From Planctomycetota bacterium (GTDB lineage: Bacteria > Planctomycetota > UBA1135 > GCA-002686595): 64,000 bases of DNA. The stretch covers positions 186,001-250,000 of the forward strand of contig DUCM01000013.1 in the NCBI GenBank assembly GCA_012959785.1. The letters run 5' to 3'. The translations under genes were made by a program, and so were the position numbers. Positions 1-8,325 of this stretch are shown here, piece after piece. The notes under the pieces are model-generated. The model was not told the DNA's origin. It worked only from the letters and a program-made list of their open reading frames with translations, and searched no databases. How positions within the stretch are numbered: the first letter of the stretch is position 1; each line of letters starts with the position of its first letter.

Positions 1-2
1 AT

Positions 3-299
3 GAGCGGGTTTTGGGTCTGGTCCGGCGCCTCATGGGCCAGGGCCAGACAGTTGCCGCGATCTGCGCCGCGCCCCTGGTGCTCGCCGCCGCCGGCGTTCT
101 CGATGGCCACGCCTACACCTCGCACCCCTCCGTGGGGGCTCAGCTCCCCGGATGCGCCAGCAGCGAGCGTGTGGTGCGCTCCCGAAACCTCTTCACCAGC
201 CGCGGCCCGGGAACGGCGCTCGAGTTTGCTCTCGCACTGGTGGCCCACTTCCGCGGGCCCGCTGTCGCCCACCAACTCGAGACGGCGATGCTGGCCTGA
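3..299 (+). CDS. DJ-1/PfpI family protein, 5' truncated by window edge
   Basis: This is the C-terminal part of a DJ-1/ThiJ/PfpI-fold protein; the start lies upstream of the window. The frame is open from base 3 to a TGA ending at 299. The nucleophile-elbow segment AAICAAP (Cys) is followed by VLAAAGVLDGHAYTSHPS and a late NLFTSRGPGTALEFAL segment, the typical order of the YajL/DJ-1 type, in which the Cys sits at the nucleophile elbow. Members act as glyoxalases/deglycases or redox chaperones; the subtype cannot be told from this fragment. A 160-base gap separates it from the next gene on the same strand. Confidence 0.85.
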   Translation, partial: ERVLGLVRRLMGQGQTVAAICAAPLVLAAAGVLDGHAYTSHPSVGAQLPGCASSERVVRSRNLFTSRGPGTALEFALALVAHFRGPAVAHQLETAMLA

Positions 300-458
300 C
301 CCGGGTTTCTGGCCCAGGGGTGCCTCCGATTGACAGCCCGCAGGGGGGCCTCGTATCTTATTTGCCCCCTGTAACCCTCCCGGACAGCTCCGGTAGCGAG
401 GGGGCTGGGGCCTCACTAGGGGGCCTTGCCTCTCCCGGATCCCCAAGAAAAGCGTCTC

Positions 459-1559
459 ATGATCTCGACCGCCCCCCGCCTCGCCCTGGGCATGGCCGCC
501 CTGGCCACCTGTGCCCTCACCGGCTCCGCCGACACCATCTTCCTGCTCAATGGCAAGGTCATCGAGGATGTCTCGGTGCGCAGCGAGACCTTCCACGAGA
601 TCGGATTCAAGGACGGCTCGAAGAAGCGCACGATCAAGACCGACGATGTCCTGCGCATCACCTTTGACGCCAAGAGTAAGTTGGTGGACCGCGCCGATGT
701 CGCCATCGACGAGGGTCAGCTCTTCGACGCGCTCTCCGATTTGGAGACCTTTGTCGACGGCCTGATCGCCAGCGGCAAGAAACCGCGCTACTCCTGGGAA
801 CCGGCTTACGCCATGCGCCGGCTGATCGAGCTGAACGCCATGATCGGTGATGCTCCGGGCCTGATCGCGGCGGCGGACAAGTTGATCGCCAACGCCCCCG
901 AGTCGCGCTTCAGCCCTCAAGCCTTCTTGCTGAAAGCCGAGACCCAGCACCTTACTGGCGAGGGCGCCGCGGCCAACGCGACCCTCAAGAGTTTCTTGAA
1001 TCTGATCCAGGGCCAGCGCCTCTCCCGCCGCTGGACCCTCGAACACAAGCTCGCCAGTGCGCTCTACGACAAGGACCTGAGCGGCAAGAACCTACGCCAG
1101 ATACTCAAGAGCATCGCATCCGAGGCTGGCGGCGGGTATCCCCAGGTCAATAACGCAGCCCAGGTGGCGCTGGGCGAGTCCCTGCTCGAGGGCAGCAAGT
1201 TCTCCGAGGCCGAGCCGGTTTTCAAGCGCATCACGGACAACCCCAAGGCCAGCACCGCCACCCTGGCGGCGGCCTACACGGGCCTCGGAGATTGCCTCTT
1301 CAAGCGTGCCACCCAGAGCACTGGCGACGACCGCGACAAGCTCATGCGCCTGGCCAAGCTGGCCTACATGCGGGTCGTGGTGGTCTACAAGGATCAGGTG
1401 CGCTATGTGCCCAAGGCCATGTTCTGGGCCGGCCGCGTCTATGACGAGTCGAACGACGAGGACGACAAGGAAAAGGCCCAGAAGCTCTACACCAAGGTCG
1501 CCCGCGAATACGCCGGGAGCAAGTGGGCCAGCGAAGCGGGAGGCTTCCGAAAACGCTGA
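459..1559 (+). CDS. Secreted repeat-containing protein of unknown function (366 aa)
   Basis: I do not recognise a named family. The start at 459 is chosen because MISTAPRLALGMAALATCAL is a signal peptide ending near GSA; an in-frame ATG at 426 would put charged residues before it. After the signal comes a short segment (FLLNGKVIEDVSV) resembling the small beta domain found at the N-terminus of many planctomycete secreted proteins. The rest is helical and tetratricopeptide-like, with helix pairs such as ALGESLLEGSKFSEAEPVFKR and LYTKVAREYAGSKWASEAG. It probably acts in the periplasm as a scaffold. The second secreted repeat protein at 2508 has a similar make-up. Confidence 0.75.
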   Translation: MISTAPRLALGMAALATCALTGSADTIFLLNGKVIEDVSVRSETFHEIGFKDGSKKRTIKTDDVLRITFDAKSKLVDRADVAIDEGQLFDALSDLETFVDGLIASGKKPRYSWEPAYAMRRLIELNAMIGDAPGLIAAADKLIANAPESRFSPQAFLLKAETQHLTGEGAAANATLKSFLNLIQGQRLSRRWTLEHKLASALYDKDLSGKNLRQILKSIASEAGGGYPQVNNAAQVALGESLLEGSKFSEAEPVFKRITDNPKASTATLAAAYTGLGDCLFKRATQSTGDDRDKLMRLAKLAYMRVVVVYKDQVRYVPKAMFWAGRVYDESNDEDDKEKAQKLYTKVAREYAGSKWASEAGGFRKR

Positions 1560-1917
1560 TTCTTCGGGCTGAATCCTCGCCCTGAAACCTCGGCGATGCC
1601 CTGCGGGCATTCGCCGTCCGAATTCTAGAAGGCGACATGATTCCGGGGGATTTGCTTTCCTCCAGGCGGGCGTTCCTCGATGCGAGGGGCGCCCGCCTGG
1701 CGTAGAACCCCTCCACGGCACTCCAGAACTGGTTCCAGCCGGGCCAGCGGTCTGCCTTGAGGGAGGAATTCCCCACTTTGCCTAGCCCTGAATTGGTTCA
1801 GCATGGTTCACAAGCGCGGTGCGTTGCCGCTGCCCCACACAAAGAGCGTCTCTTCCGGTGTCGGCTTAGAAAAAAGCGGGGCCATGGTGGTCCCGGCCGG
1901 CCAAGAGGAAGAACACG
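1560..1917. other. Intergenic region with a long hairpin at 1662-1700
   Basis: This 358-base gap precedes the ECF sigma factor. Bases 1662-1672 are a perfect 11-base inverted match to 1690-1700. Inside this pair, 1675-1679 and 1683-1687 form a second perfect 5-base stem around ATG, leaving only TT/GG unpaired. There is no T-run after it, so it is not a classical intrinsic terminator. A weaker imperfect stem lies at about 1591-1616. No credible gene is seen. Confidence 0.6.
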
Positions 1918-2511
1918 ATGTCAAAAGCAACTCTGACCTGTTGTGATTGGGCTGGACTCGAGGAACTGCGTGGTGATGTGGAGCACACCCTGCGCTACAG
2001 CGTTCGAGACAGGAATGAGCTCGACGATCTCGTGCAGGAGACCTTCGTGCGGGCGGCGCGCTTTCGGGGCGGGCTGAAGAACCCCGATCGCCTGCGACCC
2101 TGGGTGCGACGCATCGCCTGGAATGTGCTGCGCGATCATCTGCGCCGTCAGGGCCGTCAACGCACCGTGGAAGTCGGCGAGAAGTTCCTGACCGGAATCG
2201 AGGGCCGCGAAGGCGAGCCGGGACACGGAGAGACACACGCCATGGATGTGGGGCGCTGTTACATGGACCGCGACGAGCTTGCCAATCTCCTGACTGAGAT
2301 CATGCCCGAACTCTCCGGCGAGGAGCGCCAGCTACTCGAGGCCTATTATGGGCAGGGCTGCACTTGTTTGGAAGCGGCGCTTGAGCTCGGTGTTAGCACC
2401 GAGAGCGTCAAGATGCGCTTGTTCCGCTTGCGCAAGCGCTTGCGCAGTGAACTCCTGCGCCGTACAGGCCTCGGGCGTTCTGCTCTTGCTTGCGACGAGG
2501 TCGTGGCATGA
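1918..2511 (+). CDS. ECF-type RNA polymerase sigma factor (197 aa)
   Basis: This is a sigma-70 family protein of extracytoplasmic-function size. Region 2 covers about residues 20-80 (ELDDLVQETFVRAARF, then RPWVRRIAWNVLRDHLRRQG, the -10 recognition helix). Region 4 covers about residues 125-180, with the helix-turn-helix CLEAALELGVSTESVKMRLF followed by RLRKRLR. A gap between them replaces region 3. No anti-sigma gene is visible. The stop overlaps the start of the next secreted protein (ATGA at 2508-2511), so the two are translationally coupled and the partner may be part of the regulatory pathway. Frequent ECF factors are typical of Planctomycetota. Confidence 0.92.
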   Translation: MSKATLTCCDWAGLEELRGDVEHTLRYSVRDRNELDDLVQETFVRAARFRGGLKNPDRLRPWVRRIAWNVLRDHLRRQGRQRTVEVGEKFLTGIEGREGEPGHGETHAMDVGRCYMDRDELANLLTEIMPELSGEERQLLEAYYGQGCTCLEAALELGVSTESVKMRLFRLRKRLRSELLRRTGLGRSALACDEVVA

Positions 2512-3359
2512 AACTCCTGCCCCTGGTGGGACTCATCGCCCTCTGGTCTGGCGCTCCCCTCGCAGCCCTGGACCTCGAGCCCAAAGCGCTCATTGCATCG
2601 GTCCCCGATAGTGTCCCCAGCCAGGCCACCGCGGCCGAACAGCTGGTCCACGCCCTGAAGAAGAAGCGTCAACTGCGTGGACTGCAAGGCGCCCAGCGCC
2701 TGGCGGCCCGGCGCGAGGCCGTGGATGCCTACCGCGCTGTACGGCGTTACTTCCCGGGCAACCGCGCCCTGGGTGCCGAGGCGGCCTTTCGCGCCGGCGA
2801 GCTGCTGCGCTCCGGGCACTTCGATGCCGAGGCCGCCGAGGAGTTCGAATTGGCCCGCGATCTCGGCCAGGCCACGGTCTTCGCGCCCCGCGGCGGCTTG
2901 GAATTGGCCCACCTGCACCGTCGCCACGCGCGCTTGCTCGATGCCCTGGCCGCCTACGCTGCCGTGACCGAGATGGAGGACATTGACCGCGAGTACACGG
3001 ATCGCGCTCGCAACTGGAAGGGTACGGTGGAAGCCCGGCTCGGCCGTCATTCCGAAGCGCGGCGCTCCTGGGAACAGGTGGCCCGCCACGGCGCCGGCGC
3101 CCTCGAGCGCATCGACGCCTTCGACCGTTGGGCTGACTCCCTGGTCGATGCCCAGGACCTCGAAGCCGCAGCCGGAGTGCTCGAGCTCTGCTCCAGCTCA
3201 CTCCACGCAGTAGCTGACGAAGAGACGCCCTTTGGCCTGCGCGTGCGCAAGGCCCTGGGGCGCATGGGCTCGGTGAGCCGCCTCGCCCGGGCCATCAAAC
3301 GGCGCCTCGAAGAACGCCGCAATGCCGGTCTCTCCTTCGCCTTCGCGGCGAGGATCTAG
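2508..3359 (+). CDS. Secreted helical-repeat protein coupled to the sigma factor (283 aa)
   Basis: No named family is recognised. MKLLPLVGLIALWSGAPLAA is a signal peptide, which decides the start at 2508. The mature part is all helical, rich in Ala/Arg/Glu, with TPR-like spacing (AFRAGELLRSGHFDAEAAEE, LLDALAAYAAVTEMEDID, ARLGRHSEARRSWEQVARHG). It overlaps the ECF sigma gene by four bases, so it is co-translated and may sense or report envelope state. Its stop at 3359 overlaps the stop of the convergent UDP-glucose dehydrogenase gene by four bases. Confidence 0.75.
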   Translation: MKLLPLVGLIALWSGAPLAALDLEPKALIASVPDSVPSQATAAEQLVHALKKKRQLRGLQGAQRLAARREAVDAYRAVRRYFPGNRALGAEAAFRAGELLRSGHFDAEAAEEFELARDLGQATVFAPRGGLELAHLHRRHARLLDALAAYAAVTEMEDIDREYTDRARNWKGTVEARLGRHSEARRSWEQVARHGAGALERIDAFDRWADSLVDAQDLEAAAGVLELCSSSLHAVADEETPFGLRVRKALGRMGSVSRLARAIKRRLEERRNAGLSFAFAARI

Positions 3360-4657
3360 CAGCCGATCCCGTAGTAGGTGAAGCCCAGCTTCTCGAGAAC
3401 GCTGCGGGAGTAGATGTTGCGGCCGTCGAATATCACCGCATGGTTCAGGGAGTCGTGCAGGGCTTCGAAATCCGGACGACGGAACTCGTTCCACTCGGTG
3501 ACGATCACCAACCCGTCGGCGTCGTCGAGGGCATCCATGGGGCGCTTGGAGTAGCTGATGCGATCTCCGAGGTGGTTGCGCTTGCACTCATCAACGGCCT
3601 CGGGGTCAAAAGCCGTAACCGTGGCTCCGGCTGCGATCAACTGCTCGCAGAGCACCACCGAGGGTGCCTCGCGCATGTCGTCAGTGTTGGGCTTGAAGGC
3701 CAGACCCCAGACGGCGAAGTGCTTGCCCTTGAGCTGGCCCTTGAAGTGTCCGTGGATCATCTCGAACAGGAGCTGCTTTTGGGTTTCGTTGACGGCCTCG
3801 ACCGCTTGCAGGATGCGGAAGTCGTAATCACTCTCCTCCGCCGTGCGCATGATCGCTTTGACATCCTTGGGAAAGCAGGACCCTCCGTATCCGCAGCCGG
3901 CAAAGAGGAAGCGCATGCCGATGCGGTCGTCGGTGCCCATGCCGCGGCGCACATGGTTGATGTTGGCACCCACTCGCGCGCAGATGTTGGCGATCTCGTT
4001 CATGAATGAGATGCGTGTGGCGAGCATGGCGTTGGAGGCGTACTTGGTGAGCTCCGCGGATTCGACATCGGTTTGGATGATCGGATTGCCCGTGCGCACG
4101 AAGGGCGCGTAGAGTTCGGCCATGACATCTGCGGCGCGTTTGCTCTGGCTGCCGATGACGACGCGGTCGGGCTTGAGAAAGTCGTCGATGGCGGCGCCTT
4201 CCTTGAGAAACTCAGGATTCGAGACGATGTCGAACTCATGCTTGGCCACTTGAGCCACGGCCTCGTGGACGATTGCGGCGGTGCCCACGGGGACCGTGGA
4301 CTTGTCTGCGATCACGGTGTAACCCGTGAGGTTTTCACCTACCGAACGCGCGGCGGCCAAGACATACTTGAGATCGGCGCTGCCGTCTTCTCCAGGAGGC
4401 GTGCCCACGGCGATGAAGACCACCTGGGCGTCCTTGATGCCCTCCTCGTAGCTGGTGCTGAACAGCAACCGGCCATCGTTGACATTGCGCCGGATGAGTT
4501 CCTCGAGCCCGGGCTCGTAGATTGGCACACCACCGCGGTTGAGTTTGGCGATCTTGTCTTCATCGATGTCGATGCAGACCACTTGGTTGCCGCTCTCCGC
4601 AAAGCACGTGCCCGCGACGAGTCCGACATAACCGCTTCCGACGACGGCGATGCGCAT
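3356..4657 (-). CDS. ugd: UDP-glucose 6-dehydrogenase
   Basis: The enzyme oxidises UDP-glucose to UDP-glucuronate with two NAD+, supplying sugar precursors for exopolysaccharide or envelope glycans. The N-terminal Rossmann motif is GSGYVGLVAGTCFAE, followed by ADKSTVPVGT and NPEFLKEGAAIDDF. The catalytic cysteine lies in GYGGSCFPKD and the C-terminal UDP-binding domain has WGLAFKPNTDDMREAPS. The length of 433 aa is normal for the UDP-Glc/GDP-Man dehydrogenase family. The gene appears monocistronic, pointing away from tRNA-Val. GDP-mannose or UDP-ManNAc dehydrogenase are less likely because the GYGGSCFPKD and FLKEGAA segments match the UDP-glucose group. Confidence 0.95.
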   Translation of the reverse strand: MRIAVVGSGYVGLVAGTCFAESGNQVVCIDIDEDKIAKLNRGGVPIYEPGLEELIRRNVNDGRLLFSTSYEEGIKDAQVVFIAVGTPPGEDGSADLKYVLAAARSVGENLTGYTVIADKSTVPVGTAAIVHEAVAQVAKHEFDIVSNPEFLKEGAAIDDFLKPDRVVIGSQSKRAADVMAELYAPFVRTGNPIIQTDVESAELTKYASNAMLATRISFMNEIANICARVGANINHVRRGMGTDDRIGMRFLFAGCGYGGSCFPKDVKAIMRTAEESDYDFRILQAVEAVNETQKQLLFEMIHGHFKGQLKGKHFAVWGLAFKPNTDDMREAPSVVLCEQLIAAGATVTAFDPEAVDECKRNHLGDRISYSKRPMDALDDADGLVIVTEWNEFRRPDFEALHDSLNHAVIFDGRNIYSRSVLEKLGFTYYGIGC

Positions 4658-4838
4658 GGTAAAAAGGAGGGGGGGGTGGGTGTGGGCGGGGAAGCGGAGG
4701 CCGAGAGGGCTCTATCGGCCCGAGCGCCCCGTGGCCCGAGGCCTGGGAAATGAATCTCGGGCTCGGGGTTGGAGCCGTTTGGGCCAGCAGGATACCTTGT
4801 CGTGGCATTCTTGGGCCATTGTGGTCCGGGGAACCCGA

Positions 4839-4914
4839 GGGCGATTAACTCAGTTGGTAGAGTGCCTCCCTTACAAGGAGGAAGTCGGGGGTTCGAGTCC
4901 CTTATCGCCCACCA
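4839..4914 (+). tRNA. tRNA-Val (anticodon TAC)
   Basis: The 76 bases fold as a standard cloverleaf. The acceptor arm GGGCGAT pairs with ATCGCCC, and the D-arm has AACTCAGTTGGTAGAGT. The anticodon stem CCTCC/GGAGG encloses loop CTTACAA (anticodon TAC), and the T-arm is GGGGGTTCGAGTCCC. The terminal CCA is encoded at 4912-4914. Confidence 0.97.
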
Positions 4915-4930
4915 TGGTCCTCAGCGCCTG

Positions 4931-6172
4931 CTACAGGCGCTGTACCAGGTAGGCCCGGTGGCCCGCATCGAGGCGCGCGATGAGCAGTTCCCCGCGCTGC
5001 GCCCCGTCGCCACGGAGGCGCCGTGCCAGGACCTCGGTGGGCGTCCGGTGCCCCCGCTTGCGCACGCTGATCGGCCCGATGTCGTGCTTGCGCAGCATCT
5101 TGCGCACCTGCTTGCGATCCAGGGGAGTCGAGTCCACAACCCGCATGGCGCGCAGCAGGGGACTGCTTGGGGCCTTGTCCCCGGCTAGATAGCCGAGGCC
5201 CGGCGCTAGGGGACGCAGGCCCTCGTCTTTCGCCAGGGTTCCGAGCAGGCCTGCGCGGATGATGGCCGGGTCGGGGTCGCCCAGGAAGGACGCGTTCAGG
5301 GCGGCGGCTGCGGATAGGGCGGGCCGCTCCGAGGGCACCCCGGCGAACTCGTGGCGGCTGCCGTCGGCGCCGAGCAGCACCGCCACTCGCTGGTTGGGGT
5401 CAGCCTCCGCATCGGCCAGAATCCCGGTCCAAAGGCCGATTTCAGCCAATTCGCCGTTGCGGCTGACCCACTCGCGGCGGCGCCCGAGGTCTCTTGGGAG
5501 GGCAGCGTCTTCGGCGGCGCGCAGCACCTCGGAGGCGAGAGCAGGGGCCAGCTTGACGCAGCCTCCTTCGAAGCGGGAGAGGGCCGCGAGGCATTCAGCC
5601 AGGGTGGGCGACCAGGCTGCGGGGTCCAGGCTGCGCCCCTCGCCGGCTCGCCGGTCGGGATCGACAACGAAGAGATCGGTTCGGGCAGCAGGCCGAGCCG
5701 CATCGGCCAGCAGGACCCGGCCGTGAGCGCCGTGATGCTCGAGATTAGCCCGCGCGCAGGCCAGGGAAGCGGGATCGAGGTCGGCGGCCACGACTTCGAG
5801 GCCCTCCAGGTAGAGGGCCACGGCATCGGCGCCCACGCCGGCTGTGGCGTCGAGCACCGTGGCCCCCGGCGCCAAGGCCGCCATGCGGCCAGCTCGCGCC
5901 CGAGCCACGGTTTCGGAACTGGCCTGCTCGAGGCCTTTGGCGTGGAGATAGGGCAAAGACAGCCCGGGGAACCTGCGCCGGGCTCGCAGGCGCAGTTTGT
6001 GCAATTCCGCCGCCACGCGGGCCTCCTCCAGCGGCAGGCTCTGGCTCAGAATGGAGATTACCTCCAGGGGCCCCTGACCCTCTGCCAACCCTTCCAGGAG
6101 GCTTTCGGCCAAGGGTGGGAGGGGGAATTCCCAGAAAGTGGGTTGTTTGCCCCATGGTTTTCGGCTTCTCAT
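4931..6172 (-). CDS. Class I SAM-dependent methyltransferase with THUMP-like C-terminus
   Basis: This 413-aa protein has a Rossmann methyltransferase core in its middle. The SAM motif VLDATAGVGADAVAL is at about residues 105-120, followed by VVAADLDP and DLFVVDPDRR. The C-terminal part, ending with GPISVRKRGHRTPTEVLARR, resembles the THUMP-like domain found in a family of predicted RNA methyltransferases. The substrate is not known; a nucleic acid is likely from the family. Its 3' end comes 17 bases after tRNA-Val on the opposite strand. Confidence 0.85.
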   Translation of the reverse strand: MRSRKPWGKQPTFWEFPLPPLAESLLEGLAEGQGPLEVISILSQSLPLEEARVAAELHKLRLRARRRFPGLSLPYLHAKGLEQASSETVARARAGRMAALAPGATVLDATAGVGADAVALYLEGLEVVAADLDPASLACARANLEHHGAHGRVLLADAARPAARTDLFVVDPDRRAGEGRSLDPAAWSPTLAECLAALSRFEGGCVKLAPALASEVLRAAEDAALPRDLGRRREWVSRNGELAEIGLWTGILADAEADPNQRVAVLLGADGSRHEFAGVPSERPALSAAAALNASFLGDPDPAIIRAGLLGTLAKDEGLRPLAPGLGYLAGDKAPSSPLLRAMRVVDSTPLDRKQVRKMLRKHDIGPISVRKRGHRTPTEVLARRLRGDGAQRGELLIARLDAGHRAYLVQRL

Positions 6173-6358
6173 TTGAGAGAATCAGGGCCGAAGACGGGCT
6201 GCACGATACGCGTGGAGTCTCAAAACTGGTCCATGGTTGTTGGCCTGCCGCTGAACCGCGGTGCCCGGGAGGGCGCCAGAGTAGCTGCAGGCCCCCGGCG
6301 GCCGCAAGCCGCTTTACGAGAGGAAGCGGCGGCGCAAGCCCCCGCAAGGAGAAAATGC

Positions 6359-8302
6359 ATGAGTCGAATTCTTGTCATCGATGACGATCCCGGCAATCGC
6401 CTGGTGGTCAACAGCCGCCTGAGCGACCTCGGCTACGAGGTTCGCTTGACCGAGAGTGGGGCCGAGGGCCTCGTCGAGGCTCGCGAACTGCACCACGACT
6501 TGTGCCTGGTGGCCGCCGGGCTCGTGGCTGGAGTCGATGCCACTGAAGTCTGCCGCCGACTCAAGGGTATGCCCGAGACCGGTGCGATTCCGGTCGTCCT
6601 GTACAGCCAGTTGCCCGCCAACCCAGAAGAGCTAGAGCGCGCCTTCGAAGCCGGCTGCGATGCCTTCGTGCCCAAGCAGGAGTTGTCGGCGCTCGACCAC
6701 ATCATCCGCGTGCACCTGCGCCACCGCGCTCTGATCGAAGACCTCACCGACCAGAATCGCGTACTCGACAAACACAACCGCACTCTCAGCGAAGAGAGCC
6801 ACCAGGCCTCCGACCGACAAGCCGCGGCTAGCAGCAGCGGCGAGGCCACCCTGGCTCTGCGGGAACTCGCCAGCAATAGGCCCGATGGGGTCTTGCTCGT
6901 AGACTCGGAAGGTCATGTGCGCCACGCGGATCGCGGTGCTTGCGAGGTATTCGGCAGTCGCATCGAGGGCAAGACCCTCGGTTGCCTCGCTCCGGCGACG
7001 GGCCTCGAGGCCTTCGTGCGGGACGCCCGCACCGAAGCCCTCGATGGTTTCCGCTTTGACATCCCAGCCCTCGGCGGGCGCTCGGCGCGTTCGCTCAAGG
7101 CTTCGGTGGTGCCCTTGATCTCCAAACCCGGTGAACCCGGCCCTGCGTTCAAGGTCGTCCTTATGCTCGACGCAGGCAAGCGCCGCATCGCTGGCGAACT
7201 GTTGCGCATTTCCGAGCCTGGCATTCCACGCCAGCAGATGGGTTCACTGCTAGACGCGGCCCGCGAGACCTTCAGCCTGCACTGCCTCGTCGGTGAGAGC
7301 TCTAGCGTGAAGCGCACGCGGACGCTCGTGGGTGACTTTGCGCGCAGGCGTTTGCCGATCCTGATCACCGGCGAGTCTGGCGTGGGCAAGAGCCGCGCCG
7401 CTCGCACCATGCACTACTCTGGGCCCTTCTCCGGTGCCTTCCTTATGCTGCGTTGCTCGGCGCTGGATCCCGAACACCTCGCCCGCGAGCTTTTCGGCTA
7501 TGTCAAAGGCGCCTTTGATGGCGCTCAGGACAATCGGCCGGGTTTGGTGCAGCAGGCGGCCGACGGCACCCTCTATCTCGAAGAGGTCAGCGCCCTGCCG
7601 CCCGAGATTCAGGCCAGCCTGTGCGAACTAATCGAAACTGGCGTCGTGCGCCGCGTGGGTTCCGACCGTGCCGAGCAAATCAATCTCGGCCTGGTGGCTT
7701 CTACCTCGGCCGATCTTCAGGCCTGTGAGTTCTCGCGGAATCTTCTGGGACTATTCAAGGAAGGTCATGTGCATTTGCCGGCCCTGGTCTCTCGCCAGGA
7801 GGACATCCTGCCCCTCGCCAGCCTCTATGTCACCCGCTACGGCCGCGGCCACGGCGTGCGTGGTATCTCCGGCGAAGCTGTCGACCTGTTGATGAGCTAC
7901 GAGTGGCCCGGGAATGTGCACGAGTTTGAGGAGTGCATCCGGACTTCGTGCAGCCGCGCCACCGATGGCGAAATCACCCCGGCGAGTTTGCCCGACGCTC
8001 TGCTAGACGGCTCGAGTGGCCTGCCCACCTGCGAGCTGACGCCCGTGGCTCGCCACACCGGACCTGGTGGCGAACCGGTTGCTGGCGGCGTGCCCGTACC
8101 GAACACGGCTGCGGCGTCCATGCGACGCAGGCAACCGTGGGACATCTGCGAGGAAGATCCGATCAGCCTCGAGCTGTACGAGAAGAAGGCGCTCATGCGC
8201 GCTTTGAATCATGTGGGCGGTGACAAGCTCGCCGCTGCACGCCTCTTGAAGGTGGGCAAGAGCACCCTGTACCGCAAGCTCAAGCGTTTCGACATCGCCT
8301 GA
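6359..8302 (+). CDS. Enhancer-binding-protein-like regulator with degenerate receiver and AAA+ motifs (647 aa)
   Basis: Domains in order are a response-regulator receiver (about 1-120), a PAS-like region (about 165-285), an AAA+ sigma-54 activator domain (about 305-535) and a Fis-type helix-turn-helix (about 605-645, AARLLKVGKSTLYRKLKR). The start at 6359 follows a good AAGGAG-type site. Walker A (GESGVGKS) is intact. However, the receiver aspartate position reads HDLCLVAAG (Ala for Asp) and the sigma-54 contact loop is GAFDGA instead of GAFTGA. Walker B is LYLEEV instead of LFLDEI, sensor I reads ASTSADL instead of AATNRDL, the arginine-finger region is EFSRNLLGLFKEG, and sensor II is GNVHEFEE. 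It may bind DNA without acting as a normal sigma-54 activator. Confidence 0.9.
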   Translation: MSRILVIDDDPGNRLVVNSRLSDLGYEVRLTESGAEGLVEARELHHDLCLVAAGLVAGVDATEVCRRLKGMPETGAIPVVLYSQLPANPEELERAFEAGCDAFVPKQELSALDHIIRVHLRHRALIEDLTDQNRVLDKHNRTLSEESHQASDRQAAASSSGEATLALRELASNRPDGVLLVDSEGHVRHADRGACEVFGSRIEGKTLGCLAPATGLEAFVRDARTEALDGFRFDIPALGGRSARSLKASVVPLISKPGEPGPAFKVVLMLDAGKRRIAGELLRISEPGIPRQQMGSLLDAARETFSLHCLVGESSSVKRTRTLVGDFARRRLPILITGESGVGKSRAARTMHYSGPFSGAFLMLRCSALDPEHLARELFGYVKGAFDGAQDNRPGLVQQAADGTLYLEEVSALPPEIQASLCELIETGVVRRVGSDRAEQINLGLVASTSADLQACEFSRNLLGLFKEGHVHLPALVSRQEDILPLASLYVTRYGRGHGVRGISGEAVDLLMSYEWPGNVHEFEECIRTSCSRATDGEITPASLPDALLDGSSGLPTCELTPVARHTGPGGEPVAGGVPVPNTAAASMRRRQPWDICEEDPISLELYEKKALMRALNHVGGDKLAAARLLKVGKSTLYRKLKRFDIA

Positions 8303-8325
8303 TCCGCGCAGCACTAGCCCGGGGG

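Noticed and set aside
4839-4914. Integration of a mobile element at tRNA-Val
   Set aside because: No integrase gene and no repeated tRNA 3' end (attachment-site copy) was noticed in the neighbourhood.
5351-6358. Long plus-strand extension in front of the regulator at 6359
   Set aside because: It lies opposite the methyltransferase gene, and the receiver domain begins exactly at 6359 after a ribosome-binding site.
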